From the NCBI GenBank assembly GCA_964640955.1, contig CAZXJI010000001.1:372001-436000 (forward strand): a stretch of DNA of 64,000 nt, read 5' to 3'. Positions 1-8,654 of this stretch are shown here, piece after piece. Position numbers and translations under genes: made by a program. How positions within the stretch are numbered: position 1 is the first letter of the stretch; each line of letters starts with the position of its first letter. Origin of the DNA: CAXXOK01 sp964640955 (lineage in GTDB: Bacteria > Bacillota > Clostridia > Christensenellales > Aristaeellaceae). The notes beneath the pieces were generated by a model that searched no databases, was not told the DNA's origin, and saw only the letters and a program-made list of their open reading frames with translations.

Positions 1-1589
1 ACCGTGCGTACGGGAATCTTGCAAACCACGATCTCCACCTGGATCTTAGGCAGCAGCGTGCTTTCCATTTCGACGCCGCGGTAGTACTCCGGACGGCCCT
101 TCTGCATGCCGCAGCCGAGCACCTGGGTGACCGTCATACCGGTCACGCCGATCTGGTCCATCGCCGCCTTGAGGCGTTCGAACATGCTCTGCTTGGTGAT
201 GATGACCACGTCGGACATCTTGAGGCCCTTGGAAGAAGCCGGGGCGGGCGTGCTCTTGTCCACGACGGGCACGGCCTTCTCCACGGGAGCGGAGCCGATT
301 TCGGTGGGAGCGCTGCCCAGGGGGATTTCGCCCTGGCTGAGCATCGGCATGAAGTCCGCGTAGCTGCTGATGAGCCCGTGCTCCTCCACGTCGAGGCCGC
401 GGATCTCTTCGGTCGCGGATACGCGCAGGCCGACGGTCTTTTTGAGGATCGCGAACAGAATGAGCATCGTTACGGTAACCCAGGCCGCCACGGAAACGAC
501 GCCGATGGCCTGGATGCCCAGCAGCTTAAAGCCGCCGCCGTAGAACAGGCCGCCGTCGACGGCGAACAGGCCGACCATCAGGGTGCCGGCGGCACCGCAC
601 AGACCGTGCACGGCCACGGCGCCTACGGGATCGTCCACCTTGAGCACCTTGTCGATGAACTCAACGCCGAACACGACCACGAAGCCGGCGATGACGCCGA
701 TGAAGAACGCGCCGACGGGATCAACGAACGCGCAGCCCGCGGTGATGGCCACAAGGCCGGCCAGGGAGCCGTTGAGCGTCATGGAGACGTCGGGCTTCTT
801 GTAGCGGATCCAGGTGATGATCATCACCGCAACGGTGGCCGAAGCCGCCGCGAGGTTGGTGGTCATGAAGATGTCGCCGGCGCTGATGGCGGCGTCGCCC
901 TCGATGGCCAGGGTGGAGCCGGGGTTAAACCCGAACCAGCCGAACCAGAGGATGAACACGCCCAGCGCGCCCAGCGTCAGGCTGTGGCCGGGGATGGCGT
1001 GAGGCTTGCCGTTCTTGTCGTACTTGCCGATGCGGGGGCCGAGGATGGCCGCGCCGATGAAGGCCGCGATGCCGCCGACCATATGCACGGCAGTGGAGCC
1101 GGCGAAGTCCAGGAAGCCCATCTGGCTGAGCCAGCCGCCGCCCCAGATCCAGTGGCCGCTGACCGGGTAGATGAAGGCGGAGATGACGGCAGAATAGATA
1201 CAATAGCTGATGAACTTGGTGCGCTCTGCCATGGCGCCGCTGACGATGGTGGCGGCCGTCGCGCAGAACACGGTCTGGAACATGACGAAGGTGAATTTGG
1301 AGATGTTGTCGGGATTGACGAACATGTCGCCGTTGATCAACAGGCTGATGGAACCGATCAGACCGCCGTTGTCCTTGCCGAACATGATCGAGAAGCCGAT
1401 GAACCAGAACACCACGGACCCGATGGCGAAGTCCATGAGGTTCTTCATGATGATGTTGCCGGCGTTTTTAGCGCGCGTAAAGCCGGTTTCCACCATGGCG
1501 AAGCCCGCCTGCATGAAGAACACCAATGCGGTGGCCAACAATACCCATATGGTGTCAGCGCTTGAAATGGTTGATACGATCGTATCCAT
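1..1589 (-). CDS. amt: Ammonium channel fused to a C-terminal P-II domain (partial)
   Basis: The start is ATG at 1589 behind TAAGGAGGAG. The frame stays open to the window edge, so the 3' end is missing. The first ~400 residues are an Amt/Mep/Rh channel: repeated membrane helices, a GHSLTLGALGVFILWFGWFG-type segment, and the twin pore histidines in VHMVGG and VHGLCG. After a Pro/Ala/Ser linker (about residues 415-455) a GlnB/GlnK domain begins. It is recognised by GVTGMTVTQVLGCGMQKG and EYYRGVEMES followed by KIQVEIVV. The channel passes ammonium across the membrane; a tethered P-II domain would gate it by sensing ATP/ADP and 2-oxoglutarate. The T-loop reads YRGVEMES where free P-II proteins usually have YRGAEY, so the Tyr that is uridylylated in proteobacterial GlnB appears absent. 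It lies downstream of glutamine synthetase on the same strand, behind a leader built for conditional termination. Confidence 0.93.
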   Translation of the reverse strand, partial: MDTIVSTISSADTIWVLLATALVFFMQAGFAMVETGFTRAKNAGNIIMKNLMDFAIGSVVFWFIGFSIMFGKDNGGLIGSISLLINGDMFVNPDNISKFTFVMFQTVFCATAATIVSGAMAERTKFISYCIYSAVISAFIYPVSGHWIWGGGWLSQMGFLDFAGSTAVHMVGGIAAFIGAAILGPRIGKYDKNGKPHAIPGHSLTLGALGVFILWFGWFGFNPGSTLAIEGDAAISAGDIFMTTNLAAASATVAVMIITWIRYKKPDVSMTLNGSLAGLVAITAGCAFVDPVGAFFIGVIAGFVVVFGVEFIDKVLKVDDPVGAVAVHGLCGAAGTLMVGLFAVDGGLFYGGGFKLLGIQAIGVVSVAAWVTVTMLILFAILKKTVGLRVSATEEIRGLDVEEHGLISSYADFMPMLSQGEIPLGSAPTEIGSAPVEKAVPVVDKSTPAPASSKGLKMSDVVIITKQSMFERLKAAMDQIGVTGMTVTQVLGCGMQKGRPEYYRGVEMESTLLPKIQVEIVVCKIPVRT

Positions 1590-1616
1590 TCCTTCTCCTC
1601 CTTAACGGATAATATC

Positions 1617-1739
1617 AAAAAACAAGCCTTCCATACGCTCGTCATTGAGCGATGGTGCGTGACGGGGGCATAACTCCCTGCCGAACGTATGGAGGCTTGT
1701 TTTTCTACCTGTTGGGATACGCACGTCCTTGTGCGTTCC
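1617..1739 (-). promoter_or_regulatory. ANTAR-type two-hairpin antiterminator with competing terminator in the amt leader
   Basis: Read on the minus strand, hairpin P1 (1739-1715) has a 9-bp stem with one bulged base and the hexaloop AAGGAC. Hairpin P2 (1655-1631) has the same architecture, a 9-bp stem with one bulge and hexaloop AATGAC. Both loops have A at position 1 and G at position 4, the hallmark of RNAs bound by ANTAR antiterminators such as NasR and EutV. Between them lies the 5' arm (about 1703-1686) of an ~18-bp terminator. Its 3' arm (1637-1619) uses the last bases of P2 and runs into TTTTTT just before the amt ribosome site. P2 and the terminator are therefore mutually exclusive. 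The 59-nt spacing between the two hairpins is longer than in well-known examples. ANTAR binding is inference; no ANTAR gene is in the window. Confidence 0.68.
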
Positions 1740-1821
1740 TTTGCGGCGGGCACCGTGCCCGCGGTGGGCGCCCTTACCCTTCGGCGTCCGGGCCTTGCGT
1801 GTGGGATGCGGGCGCGGCCGC

Positions 1822-3912
1822 TTAGACGTACATCAGAATATCCTGATAGGTGGGCATCGGCCAGTATTTCTTCGCTACGATGCCTTCCAGCGCATCCGCG
1901 TGCTTGCGGACTTCCGCCATGGCGGAGAGGATGGAATCGCGGGTGTAGGCCGCCTGCTCCAGCAGATCCAGCTCGCCGTTCTGCCCAGCGATCGACTTGT
2001 CCAGCGCGTCCAGCGCGTTGGAAAGGGCGGTGGTCTCGGCGGTCAGCTTACCAAGCAGCGCTTCCTCGGCAACCAGCGGAAGGGACGGAGAAACGGCCTT
2101 CTTCAGCCCGGCCTCCTTGGCGACTTCCTTGCTGTACTCCAGCGCGGCCGGCAGGATCATGCGGTGCGCCATATCGGACATGCACTGCGCCTCGATGTTG
2201 ATGACCTTAACGTATTTTTCCAGGCGGATCTCGTAGCGGCTGTGCACCTCGATCCCGGAGAAAATCTGATGCTTTTTGAACATCGCGACGTTCACTTCGC
2301 TGATGTAGTAGGGCGCAGCGTCCACGGTGGTCTTGAGGTTGAGCAGGCCGCGCTTTTCGGCCTCTTCCACCCACGCGGGGTCGTAGCCGTTGCCGTTGAA
2401 GATGATACGCTTATGCGCGCGCAGCTCGCGGCGGATCAGCTCGTTGAGGGCGGTGGTGAAATCGGCGGCCTTTTCCAGCTCGTCGGCGAAGAGGCACAGG
2501 CTCTCGGCGATGGCGGTATCCAGCGCCACGTTCGGGCCGCTGATGGACTGCGAGGAGCCCAGGGAGCGGAACTCGAACTTGTTGCCGGTGAAGGCGAAAG
2601 GCGAGGTGCGGTTGCGGTCGGTGTTGTCCTTGGGGAACTCGGGCAGCACGTCCACACCCAGCAGCATCTGCTCGCGGACGCGGTTCTTGTAGGCGCTCTC
2701 GCTGACGATGGACTCGATGACCGCGGTCAGCTCGTCGCCCAGGAACATGCTGATGATGGCGGGCGGCGCTTCGTTGGCGCCCAGACGGTGGTCGTTGCCG
2801 GCGTAGGCGATGGACACGCGGAGCAGGTCCTGATGCTCGTCCACCGCTTTGATCACGGCGGTCAGGAACAGCAGGAACTGGGCGTTCTCGTTGGGGGTGT
2901 CGCCCGGATCCAGGAGGTTCACGCCGGTGTCGGTGGAGAGCGAATAATTGTTGTGCTTGCCGCTGCCGTTGATGCCGTCGAAGGGCTTCTCGTGCAGGAG
3001 GCACACCAGGCCGTGCTTGTCGGCGACGCGCTTCATCATTTCCATGGCCAGCTGGTTATGGTCGGCCACGACGTTGACGGTGGCGAACATGGGGGCCATT
3101 TCGTGCTGCGCGGGGGCGACCTCGTTATGCTCGGTCTTGCTGTACACGCCCAGCTTCCAGAGTTCCTCGTTGAGGTCCTTCATGAAGGCGGCCACGCGGG
3201 GGCGGATCGCGCCGAAGTAATGGTCGTCCAGCTCCTGGCCCTTGGGCGGCTTGGCGCCGAACAGGGTGCGGCCGGTATTGATCAGGTCGGGGCGCTTTTT
3301 ATAGTCTTCCTTGTCGATCAGGAAATACTCCTGCTCGGGGCCGGCGGTGGGATATACGCGCTTGACGTCCTCGTTGCCGAAGAATTTCAGCACGCGCAGC
3401 GCCTGCTTGTTGAGCGCCTGCATGGAGCGCAGCAGGGGGGTTTTCTTGTCCAGCGCCTCGCCGCCGTAGCTGCAAAATGCGGTGGGGATGCACAGCGTGC
3501 CTTCCTTGATGAAAGCGTAGCTGGTGGGGTCCCACGCGGTGTAGCCGCGCGCCTCGAACGTGGCGCGGATACCGCCGCTGGGGAAGGAGCTGGCGTCCGG
3601 TTCGCCCTGCACAAGCTCCTTGCCGCTGAACTCCAGCAGAACGCTTCCGTCGCCGCGGGGCTTGATGAACGCGTCGTGCTTTTCGGCGGTGATGCCGGTC
3701 ATCGGCTGGAACCAGTGCGTGTAATGGGTGGCGCCCATTTCAAGCGCCCAGTCCTTCATTGCGTTGGCGACCACGCCCGCGACCGCCGGGTCAAGCGAGC
3801 GTCCCTCTTCGGTCGTACGCTTGAGGGCCTTGTAGGTTTCCTTGGGTAAACGCTTTTGCATGACAGCGTCGTTGAATACGTTCTCTCCGAACCTTTCGCA
3901 TGAATTCCTCAC
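1822..3912 (-). CDS. glnN: Type III glutamine synthetase
   Basis: ATP-dependent amidation of glutamate with ammonium in the cytosol. The length from the chosen start is 696 aa, typical of the ~700-aa GlnN/GSIII family and far longer than GSI (~450 aa). Recognisable blocks include TAGPEQEYFLIDKEDY, a substrate-binding NGSGKHNNYSLSTD stretch, DHRLGANEAPPAIIS, and a NRTSPFAFTGNKFEFR segment equivalent to the arginine-containing active-site region. I chose the GTG at 3912 because AGGAGGG sits 8 bases before it. The frame stays open further upstream to 4086, but that stretch is leader sequence containing the promoter. With the downstream Amt/P-II fusion it forms the nitrogen-assimilation pair: import of ammonium and its capture. 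Confidence 0.95.
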   Translation of the reverse strand: MRNSCERFGENVFNDAVMQKRLPKETYKALKRTTEEGRSLDPAVAGVVANAMKDWALEMGATHYTHWFQPMTGITAEKHDAFIKPRGDGSVLLEFSGKELVQGEPDASSFPSGGIRATFEARGYTAWDPTSYAFIKEGTLCIPTAFCSYGGEALDKKTPLLRSMQALNKQALRVLKFFGNEDVKRVYPTAGPEQEYFLIDKEDYKKRPDLINTGRTLFGAKPPKGQELDDHYFGAIRPRVAAFMKDLNEELWKLGVYSKTEHNEVAPAQHEMAPMFATVNVVADHNQLAMEMMKRVADKHGLVCLLHEKPFDGINGSGKHNNYSLSTDTGVNLLDPGDTPNENAQFLLFLTAVIKAVDEHQDLLRVSIAYAGNDHRLGANEAPPAIISMFLGDELTAVIESIVSESAYKNRVREQMLLGVDVLPEFPKDNTDRNRTSPFAFTGNKFEFRSLGSSQSISGPNVALDTAIAESLCLFADELEKAADFTTALNELIRRELRAHKRIIFNGNGYDPAWVEEAEKRGLLNLKTTVDAAPYYISEVNVAMFKKHQIFSGIEVHSRYEIRLEKYVKVINIEAQCMSDMAHRMILPAALEYSKEVAKEAGLKKAVSPSLPLVAEEALLGKLTAETTALSNALDALDKSIAGQNGELDLLEQAAYTRDSILSAMAEVRKHADALEGIVAKKYWPMPTYQDILMYV

Positions 3913-3970
3913 GTAGCTGTCCCTCCTGTGTTGATAGGCCTTTCGCTGTTTGAGCCCGATTATACATAAG

Positions 3971-4007
3971 ACGGCGCAATGGAATGGCAAACACTCCACA
4001 GCGCCGT
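3971..4007 (-). promoter_or_regulatory. Stem-loop in the glnN leader
   Basis: A two-layer hairpin lies between the glnN promoter and its start. The outer 7-bp stem is acggcgc/gcgccgt. After two unpaired bases on each side, an inner 7-bp stem (tggaatg/cactcca, one G-U pair) closes a 5-nt loop. No U-run follows, so it is not an intrinsic terminator. It could stabilise the message or bind a regulator. Its 5-nt loop does not match the ANTAR hexaloop. Confidence 0.5.
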
Positions 4008-4021
4008 TGCTGTATGGGTGG

Positions 4022-4050
4022 AGTATATACTCTGCTTTTCCGGCTGTCAA
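4022..4050 (-). promoter_or_regulatory. Sigma-70/SigA promoter of glnN
   Basis: On the minus strand there is TTGACA (4050-4045), a 17-bp spacer and TATACT (4027-4022), a near-perfect housekeeping promoter. Transcription would start near 4015 and give a leader of about 100 nt before the GTG at 3912. Confidence 0.8.
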
Positions 4051-4087
4051 GCAGACGAATGTATTTCGGTTGTATTTTGTGGTCATG

Positions 4088-4123
4088 TTTTTCGCCCCCG
4101 TCCGGACGGACGGGGGCGAAAAA
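4088..4123. repeat. Perfect 16-bp palindromic hairpin
   Basis: Arms at 4088-4103 and 4108-4123 are exact reverse complements with a GGAC loop. The T-run lies at the 5' end and the A-run at the 3' end of the stem on both strands. This is the reverse of an intrinsic terminator, so it lacks a U-tract after the stem in either direction. It sits between the end of the secreted-protein operon and the glnN promoter, both on the minus strand. It may still act as a transcript-end stabiliser or a Rho-assisted stop. Confidence 0.6.
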
Positions 4124-4150
4124 CCAGTCCAAACAATGGGCTTCGCCGTT

Positions 4151-5884
4151 TTAATCGGCGGCCTCGGGCGTCGCGGTCGAGGCGAGGGTCGGTATCGCGG
4201 TCGGCACCGTTGTTTCGGTGGGTGCCACCGTCGGTGCGGCCGTTGCCTGCGTCCCGTCGCTTGCCGACGGCAATCCCACGTAAGGCAGGAACATCAACCC
4301 ACCCTTGACCGCCGCCTGCGCGAGCAGGGCGCTCAGCGCGGCCTGATCCATTCCGTCGATCGCCGTGGCCGCCTTCAGGTCGATCGGGTCGGGCGTCCAT
4401 TTGCTTTTCGTCTTGCCCGAGAAGGTCAGCGTAACGATCTGGGGCATGTCCTCGCCGGAGAGCGCCAGCGTTATGTCCACCGAGGTCGAGGCGTTCTTCG
4501 CCTGCCCGCTTACGTATTCGCCCGTCAGCGCCAGGGTAAAGGGGGAAAACGTCACGTAGTTCGCCGTCTGCGTTTCCGTGGTCGCGGCGTCCGCCTGTTC
4601 GCCGTCGCTCCCTTCCCCGTATTCCGGGGAAAGCGTCAGCTGATAGGCGACGTTTACGGTGTCCTGCCCCAGCTCGTCCGTTCCCTCGGTGCGGCTCGCG
4701 GTCAGCGCGAAGGTGGCCGAAAAGGTCTTTTCCACGTCGGCCGCGGGCGCGGCCTCCGCCCCCACCTCGAACGTATCGGCGTCCGGGGGCGAGCGCAGGA
4801 GGGTGCCCTGGTAGACGGTCGTGCCGGTGAGGGTCTCGTAGGTCTGGTAGGTCAGCTGCACGAGCGTGTCGGACGTTTCCAGCCGGATGGTGTTTTCCTC
4901 CGGCAGGTCGCCCGAGCCGCGGCTCCGGTCATAGGTCAGCGTCGCCTGACCGCTTTGAGCGTCGTACAAAGGCAGGGTGAGCGACAGCGCGAGCGTGTCG
5001 CCCTGCAGGCTCAGCGTGCGGGAAATGAGCAGGTCCCCGGTCAGGGGCAGCTCGTCGATGGCGTAGAAATAATACTCCTGCTGCGCGGGGTCCAGGTAGT
5101 TCGCCACATCCTCCTCGGGCAGGGACGCGGACAGCAGGGCGACGAGCGCGTCGTCGGCCAGCAGGTCCATCACCAGCTGCTTGAGCTGCGCCTTGACGGC
5201 CGAAACGGGGATGTCGTAATCGATCTCCATCGTGGTTTCGCCGTTCGCGTCCTTGCTGAGCAGCGCGTTCTGGCGATACCCTTCGATCCACAGATCGATC
5301 TTGGTGGCGTACGGCTCCGTGGCGTCCGCCCACTGGGTGGTATCCGCGCCCGAAAGGCGGCTCAGCACCCCGGCGGCGAAGGCGGCCATGCCGGGCAGCG
5401 CCGTTTCGCCCAGCGCGCCGCGCGCCGACTGCGCCAGCGCACCCTGCGCGTCCCCGTCCCCGGCGAGGTCGCCGGCGGCGTCGCTCAGGGTGTACCACCC
5501 GTCGCCCAGCAGTGTGCTTTTCAGTGCCGCGAGCCCCGTGCGGAACGAGCATTCCGCCGTGCCCAGCGTATCCTCGCCGTTCATGAAGGAGAGGATCAGC
5601 CGGCTTTCCGCGTCCGTGCCGGTGGCCGCGTCCGCGCGGACGTAGATGTACTCAAAGTCGAAGGTCAGGGGCTGGATGGTGGTGAAGGCCTCGCTTTCGC
5701 GCCCCTCCACCGCCGCGGAGCCGACGGTCAGCGTTCCCTCGAAGCCGCTGCCCGCCTGAATCTGTTTGCTCAGCTTTTCCTCCAGCGTATAGTCCGAATC
5801 GTCCGCCGTCTGCGCGGAAGCGGCGGAAAAGAGCAGCCCGAACGCCACGCAGGCCGCGAACAGCCGCATCGTTCTCTTTTTCAT
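4151..5884 (-). CDS. Secreted protein of unknown function, paralog of the upstream gene
   Basis: This 577-aa protein starts with a classic signal peptide (MKKR, hydrophobic core, cleavage near SAASAQ) and has no lipobox cysteine. The mature part is acidic and rich in Thr/Ser/Ala. Its many alternating short hydrophobic stretches look like beta-sandwich repeats. It ends in a Thr/Pro/Ala tail (TAAPTVAPTETTVPTAIPT) that could span or anchor in the wall. The C-terminal motif D-G-x(4)-AL-x(2)-LL-x(2)-A followed by GLP recurs in the protein encoded just upstream, so the two appear paralogous. I recognise no enzymatic domain. It is the last gene of a minus-strand operon that also holds a tRNA-dihydrouridine synthase, 71 bp after its paralog. 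Confidence 0.8.
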   Translation of the reverse strand: MKKRTMRLFAACVAFGLLFSAASAQTADDSDYTLEEKLSKQIQAGSGFEGTLTVGSAAVEGRESEAFTTIQPLTFDFEYIYVRADAATGTDAESRLILSFMNGEDTLGTAECSFRTGLAALKSTLLGDGWYTLSDAAGDLAGDGDAQGALAQSARGALGETALPGMAAFAAGVLSRLSGADTTQWADATEPYATKIDLWIEGYRQNALLSKDANGETTMEIDYDIPVSAVKAQLKQLVMDLLADDALVALLSASLPEEDVANYLDPAQQEYYFYAIDELPLTGDLLISRTLSLQGDTLALSLTLPLYDAQSGQATLTYDRSRGSGDLPEENTIRLETSDTLVQLTYQTYETLTGTTVYQGTLLRSPPDADTFEVGAEAAPAADVEKTFSATFALTASRTEGTDELGQDTVNVAYQLTLSPEYGEGSDGEQADAATTETQTANYVTFSPFTLALTGEYVSGQAKNASTSVDITLALSGEDMPQIVTLTFSGKTKSKWTPDPIDLKAATAIDGMDQAALSALLAQAAVKGGLMFLPYVGLPSASDGTQATAAPTVAPTETTVPTAIPTLASTATPEAAD

Positions 5885-5955
5885 GGAACGCCCTCCTTTG
5901 TGCCGTGTCGGCCATGCCGACGTTCAGGTTCCATCCGGGAAAAGCAGACGGTTCG

Positions 5956-7671
5956 CTACAGCGCTTCCAGCAGCGCCAGAAACGCCGCGTAATCCGTATC
6001 CGTCATGCCGTCGGACAGCAGCGCGTTGTCCTCCGCGGGCAGGCCCGCCACGGCCACGATCAACCGACCGGCCAGGTTCTGCGTCGCCTCGGAAAGCAGG
6101 TTTTGCAGCGCCGCCTCGGAAAGCCCGTCCAGATCGACGGTCGTTTCCGTTTCGGGCGCTTCGTACGCGGTCAGCCCCGTGGGCGCGGAACCGACCAGAT
6201 AGGGCGACGATTCCGTTCCCATACCGGCGGCGGCATGGAAGGCGGCGCCCTCCGCGATCTGCTCCAGCGAGCTTACGGGCGGGTTGGTGGTCTCCGGGGC
6301 CGGCGTCGCGGTATCGGACGGCAGCAGGCTGACCGTCACCCCGTCCGCTTCCGGCGTCGTGTCCGCGCTGCCGGTCTCCTCCGCGGGAGCGCTTTCGGCC
6401 CCCGCGGCGAACGTCCAGGTCAGCTCGCTCAGCACGGTCTTATCCTTCGTGTTTTGGCTGGTGACGGTTCCGGAAAGCCTGTTTCCGTCGCCGTCCGGGG
6501 ATAAAAGCAGGTCAACGGTCGCGTTTCGGGCGGTTTTAACGGTATCGCTGCTCACCGTCTGCGCGACTTCGCGGTTGATTTCCCCCTTGCAGGTGAGCAC
6601 GCCCGCCGCGTTCTTCTCGCCGGACAGGTCGACCGTCCGGGTACACACGTCGGTGAGCCTCGCGCGCTTGAGGGTCGTCTTGGCCTCGCAGTCGATGCCG
6701 AACTCGCCGCTCTTTAAGACCTGCGAGCCGCTCGCGGCGACGGTGCGGGTATCCCGCGTGCCCGAAAGCTTGCTGACTTCGTATTTGTAGGTATCCTTGC
6801 GGGTGAGTCCGTCGCTTGTGAACGCCCATTGGAACAGCAGCTTGCGGCGGGTGCCGTCCGGATAGCCCACGTTGCCTTTCAGATAGACGCAAATGTCCTG
6901 GCCGTCGCTGTTCTGGTACAGCGCCACGATGAACCCCTTCTCGAAGGTCATCTGCGCGATTTCGGCGCGGTAAAGGTCGTCCATGCCGCAGGAGAGCACC
7001 GCGCGCAGCTCGCTTAGCAGCCCTTCGCTCTGTTCCACCGTGAGCCGGGCGATGCGGCTCCACTTGCCCGCACCGATGCCCTTGATGTTGTAGCTGGCGC
7101 GTTTTTCCGTCGCGAAGTCCTTGATGCCGTCCGTCAGCACCTGGTAGCAGGCCTGCAATTGCGTAACCGCGGAAAGAAAATCGAATGCGTCGGCCACGTC
7201 AGAGCTGTTCAGGCCGTCATCCGCGGTCGCGGTTTCTTCCGTCTCCTCTGCCCCGGCGTTCCCCGCGCCGGTCAGCACGTCCATGGGCGATTGCTCCGCC
7301 GAGGTCAGTACGCGGTTGGGCAGAAGCGAGGTTGTAAACGTGTACGCGTCGCCCTGGCGGTTTTCCGTCCAGTCCATCACCGCGCCGCCGTCCACGGCGA
7401 TGCGCGCGTCGGTCGCGCCGTCCTCCCCGGACAGGGAGATGCTCGCATCCACCGTCACGTGCCTGAGCACGCCGTTCAGCATCGCGATCGTCGTTTCATC
7501 GAAGGGCATCAGCGTAACGATCTGCATCGAAGCGGAAAAATCGACGGGCGTCTCGCCGTCCAACCAGCGCGACAGCGCCGTGTCCAGCGCCGCCACGTCC
7601 GCGTGCGCAGGCAGGCAGCAGCCCCACAGCAGCGCAAGGCAGAGGATGAAGGTCAAAATTCGTCTGCTCAA
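5956..7671 (-). CDS. Secreted protein of unknown function, translationally coupled to dus
   Basis: I take the TTG at 7671 as the start. It has AGGAGGG six bases upstream, it overlaps the dus stop codon in the sequence TTGA, and it leads straight into a signal peptide (SRRILTFILCLALLWGCCLPAHA). The open frame continues upstream inside dus but has no such signal there. The product is 571 aa and exported, with an acidic Thr/Ala/Glu-rich region near residues 440-500. It ends with a segment (DLDGLSEAALQNLLSEA, then GLP) shared with the following gene. The CC near the signal-peptide end (GCCLPAHA) does not fit a lipobox well. Function is unknown. The overlap implies co-translation with dus. Confidence 0.78.
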   Translation of the reverse strand: MSRRILTFILCLALLWGCCLPAHADVAALDTALSRWLDGETPVDFSASMQIVTLMPFDETTIAMLNGVLRHVTVDASISLSGEDGATDARIAVDGGAVMDWTENRQGDAYTFTTSLLPNRVLTSAEQSPMDVLTGAGNAGAEETEETATADDGLNSSDVADAFDFLSAVTQLQACYQVLTDGIKDFATEKRASYNIKGIGAGKWSRIARLTVEQSEGLLSELRAVLSCGMDDLYRAEIAQMTFEKGFIVALYQNSDGQDICVYLKGNVGYPDGTRRKLLFQWAFTSDGLTRKDTYKYEVSKLSGTRDTRTVAASGSQVLKSGEFGIDCEAKTTLKRARLTDVCTRTVDLSGEKNAAGVLTCKGEINREVAQTVSSDTVKTARNATVDLLLSPDGDGNRLSGTVTSQNTKDKTVLSELTWTFAAGAESAPAEETGSADTTPEADGVTVSLLPSDTATPAPETTNPPVSSLEQIAEGAAFHAAAGMGTESSPYLVGSAPTGLTAYEAPETETTVDLDGLSEAALQNLLSEATQNLAGRLIVAVAGLPAEDNALLSDGMTDTDYAAFLALLEAL

Positions 7672-8654
7672 AGGATTCCCTCCTGTTCCGGCATCCTGAA
7701 AAGCGCCTGCAGCAGCTCCTTCTGTTCCAGTGTGGTTTTGGCGGCGTTCAGTGCTCTCCGCGCGGCGGCCGCTCCGCGCACGCCGGCGATGTAATGGCCG
7801 ATATGCGTGCGCATTTCCGTTACGGCCAGCTTTTCGCCCTTGCAGGCGACCATCCGGTCGATGTGGTCGAGCGCCGTGGACAACCGCTCCTCCGCGGTCG
7901 GCTCCACGGGCGTCTCCCCGGCGAGCAGCGCGCGGATCCCGCGGAAAAGCCAGGGGTTGCCCATCGCGCCGCGGCCCACGAGCAGGCCCGGGCATCCGGA
8001 AACCGAAAGCGCGCGCAGGGCGTCCTGCGGGGTGAACACGTCGCCGTTGGCCAGAACGGGGATGCGCACCTGCCGGGCCACGGCCCCGATGGCCTCGTAA
8101 TCCGCCTTGCCGGCGTACATCTGCGCGCGCGTGCGCCCGTGGATGCAGATCCAGCTCAAGCCCAGCGTTTCCGCCGCCTGCGCCAGCGCAAGCGCGGTCA
8201 TGCTGTCCGCGTCGTATCCCAACCTCGTCTTGACCGTGACCGGAAGGCTGCTGTGCCGTTTGACCGCCTCCATGATCCTGTAAGCCAGGTCGGGCGTTTT
8301 AAGCAGCGCGCTGCCCTCGCCGGAGGCGACCACCTTGCGGGCCGGGCAGCCCATGTTAAGGTCGATCGCGCTGAAGCGCGCAAGTGCGCAAGCCCGCTGG
8401 GCGGCCTCCGCCATCACGACCGGGTCTTTGCCAAACAGCTGGATCGCGGTGTTGTGCTCCTCGGGGGCCGTCTCGGTCAGCTTGCGGTAGACCGGATGGC
8501 CTTCCCTGGCGCACATCCAGCCCACGGCGCTGACCATCTCCGTGCAGGCGTACTCCGCCCCCTCGCGGTAGCACAAAACGCGCATGGGCAGGTCGGTCAC
8601 GCCCGCCATCGGCGCCAGACCGATCAGCGGCCCCGCCGCCCGAGCTGCGCTCAT
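7668..8654 (-). CDS. dus: tRNA-dihydrouridine synthase (DusB-like)
   Basis: FMN- and NADPH-dependent reduction of uridine to dihydrouridine in the D-loop of tRNA. The 328-aa TIM-barrel protein has the N-terminal APMAGVTDLPMR block and the catalytic cysteine C103 in LNMGCPARKV. It also has the lysine of VKTRLG, the HGRTRAQMYAG phosphate loop and the ANGDV / GRGAMGNPW flavin-binding blocks. It starts with ATG at 8654, overlapping the upstream gene's stop as ATGA, and its own stop overlaps the next start. DusB is the best guess among Dus subfamilies. Confidence 0.93.
   Translation of the reverse strand: MSAARAAGPLIGLAPMAGVTDLPMRVLCYREGAEYACTEMVSAVGWMCAREGHPVYRKLTETAPEEHNTAIQLFGKDPVVMAEAAQRACALARFSAIDLNMGCPARKVVASGEGSALLKTPDLAYRIMEAVKRHSSLPVTVKTRLGYDADSMTALALAQAAETLGLSWICIHGRTRAQMYAGKADYEAIGAVARQVRIPVLANGDVFTPQDALRALSVSGCPGLLVGRGAMGNPWLFRGIRALLAGETPVEPTAEERLSTALDHIDRMVACKGEKLAVTEMRTHIGHYIAGVRGAAAARRALNAAKTTLEQKELLQALFRMPEQEGIL

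Noticed and set aside
1729..3849. A 706-codon plus-strand open frame opposite glutamine synthetase
   Set aside because: Its translation is low-complexity and rich in His, Gly, Val and Asp, has no ribosome site, and lies wholly opposite the well-conserved glnN. High GC content produces such shadows.
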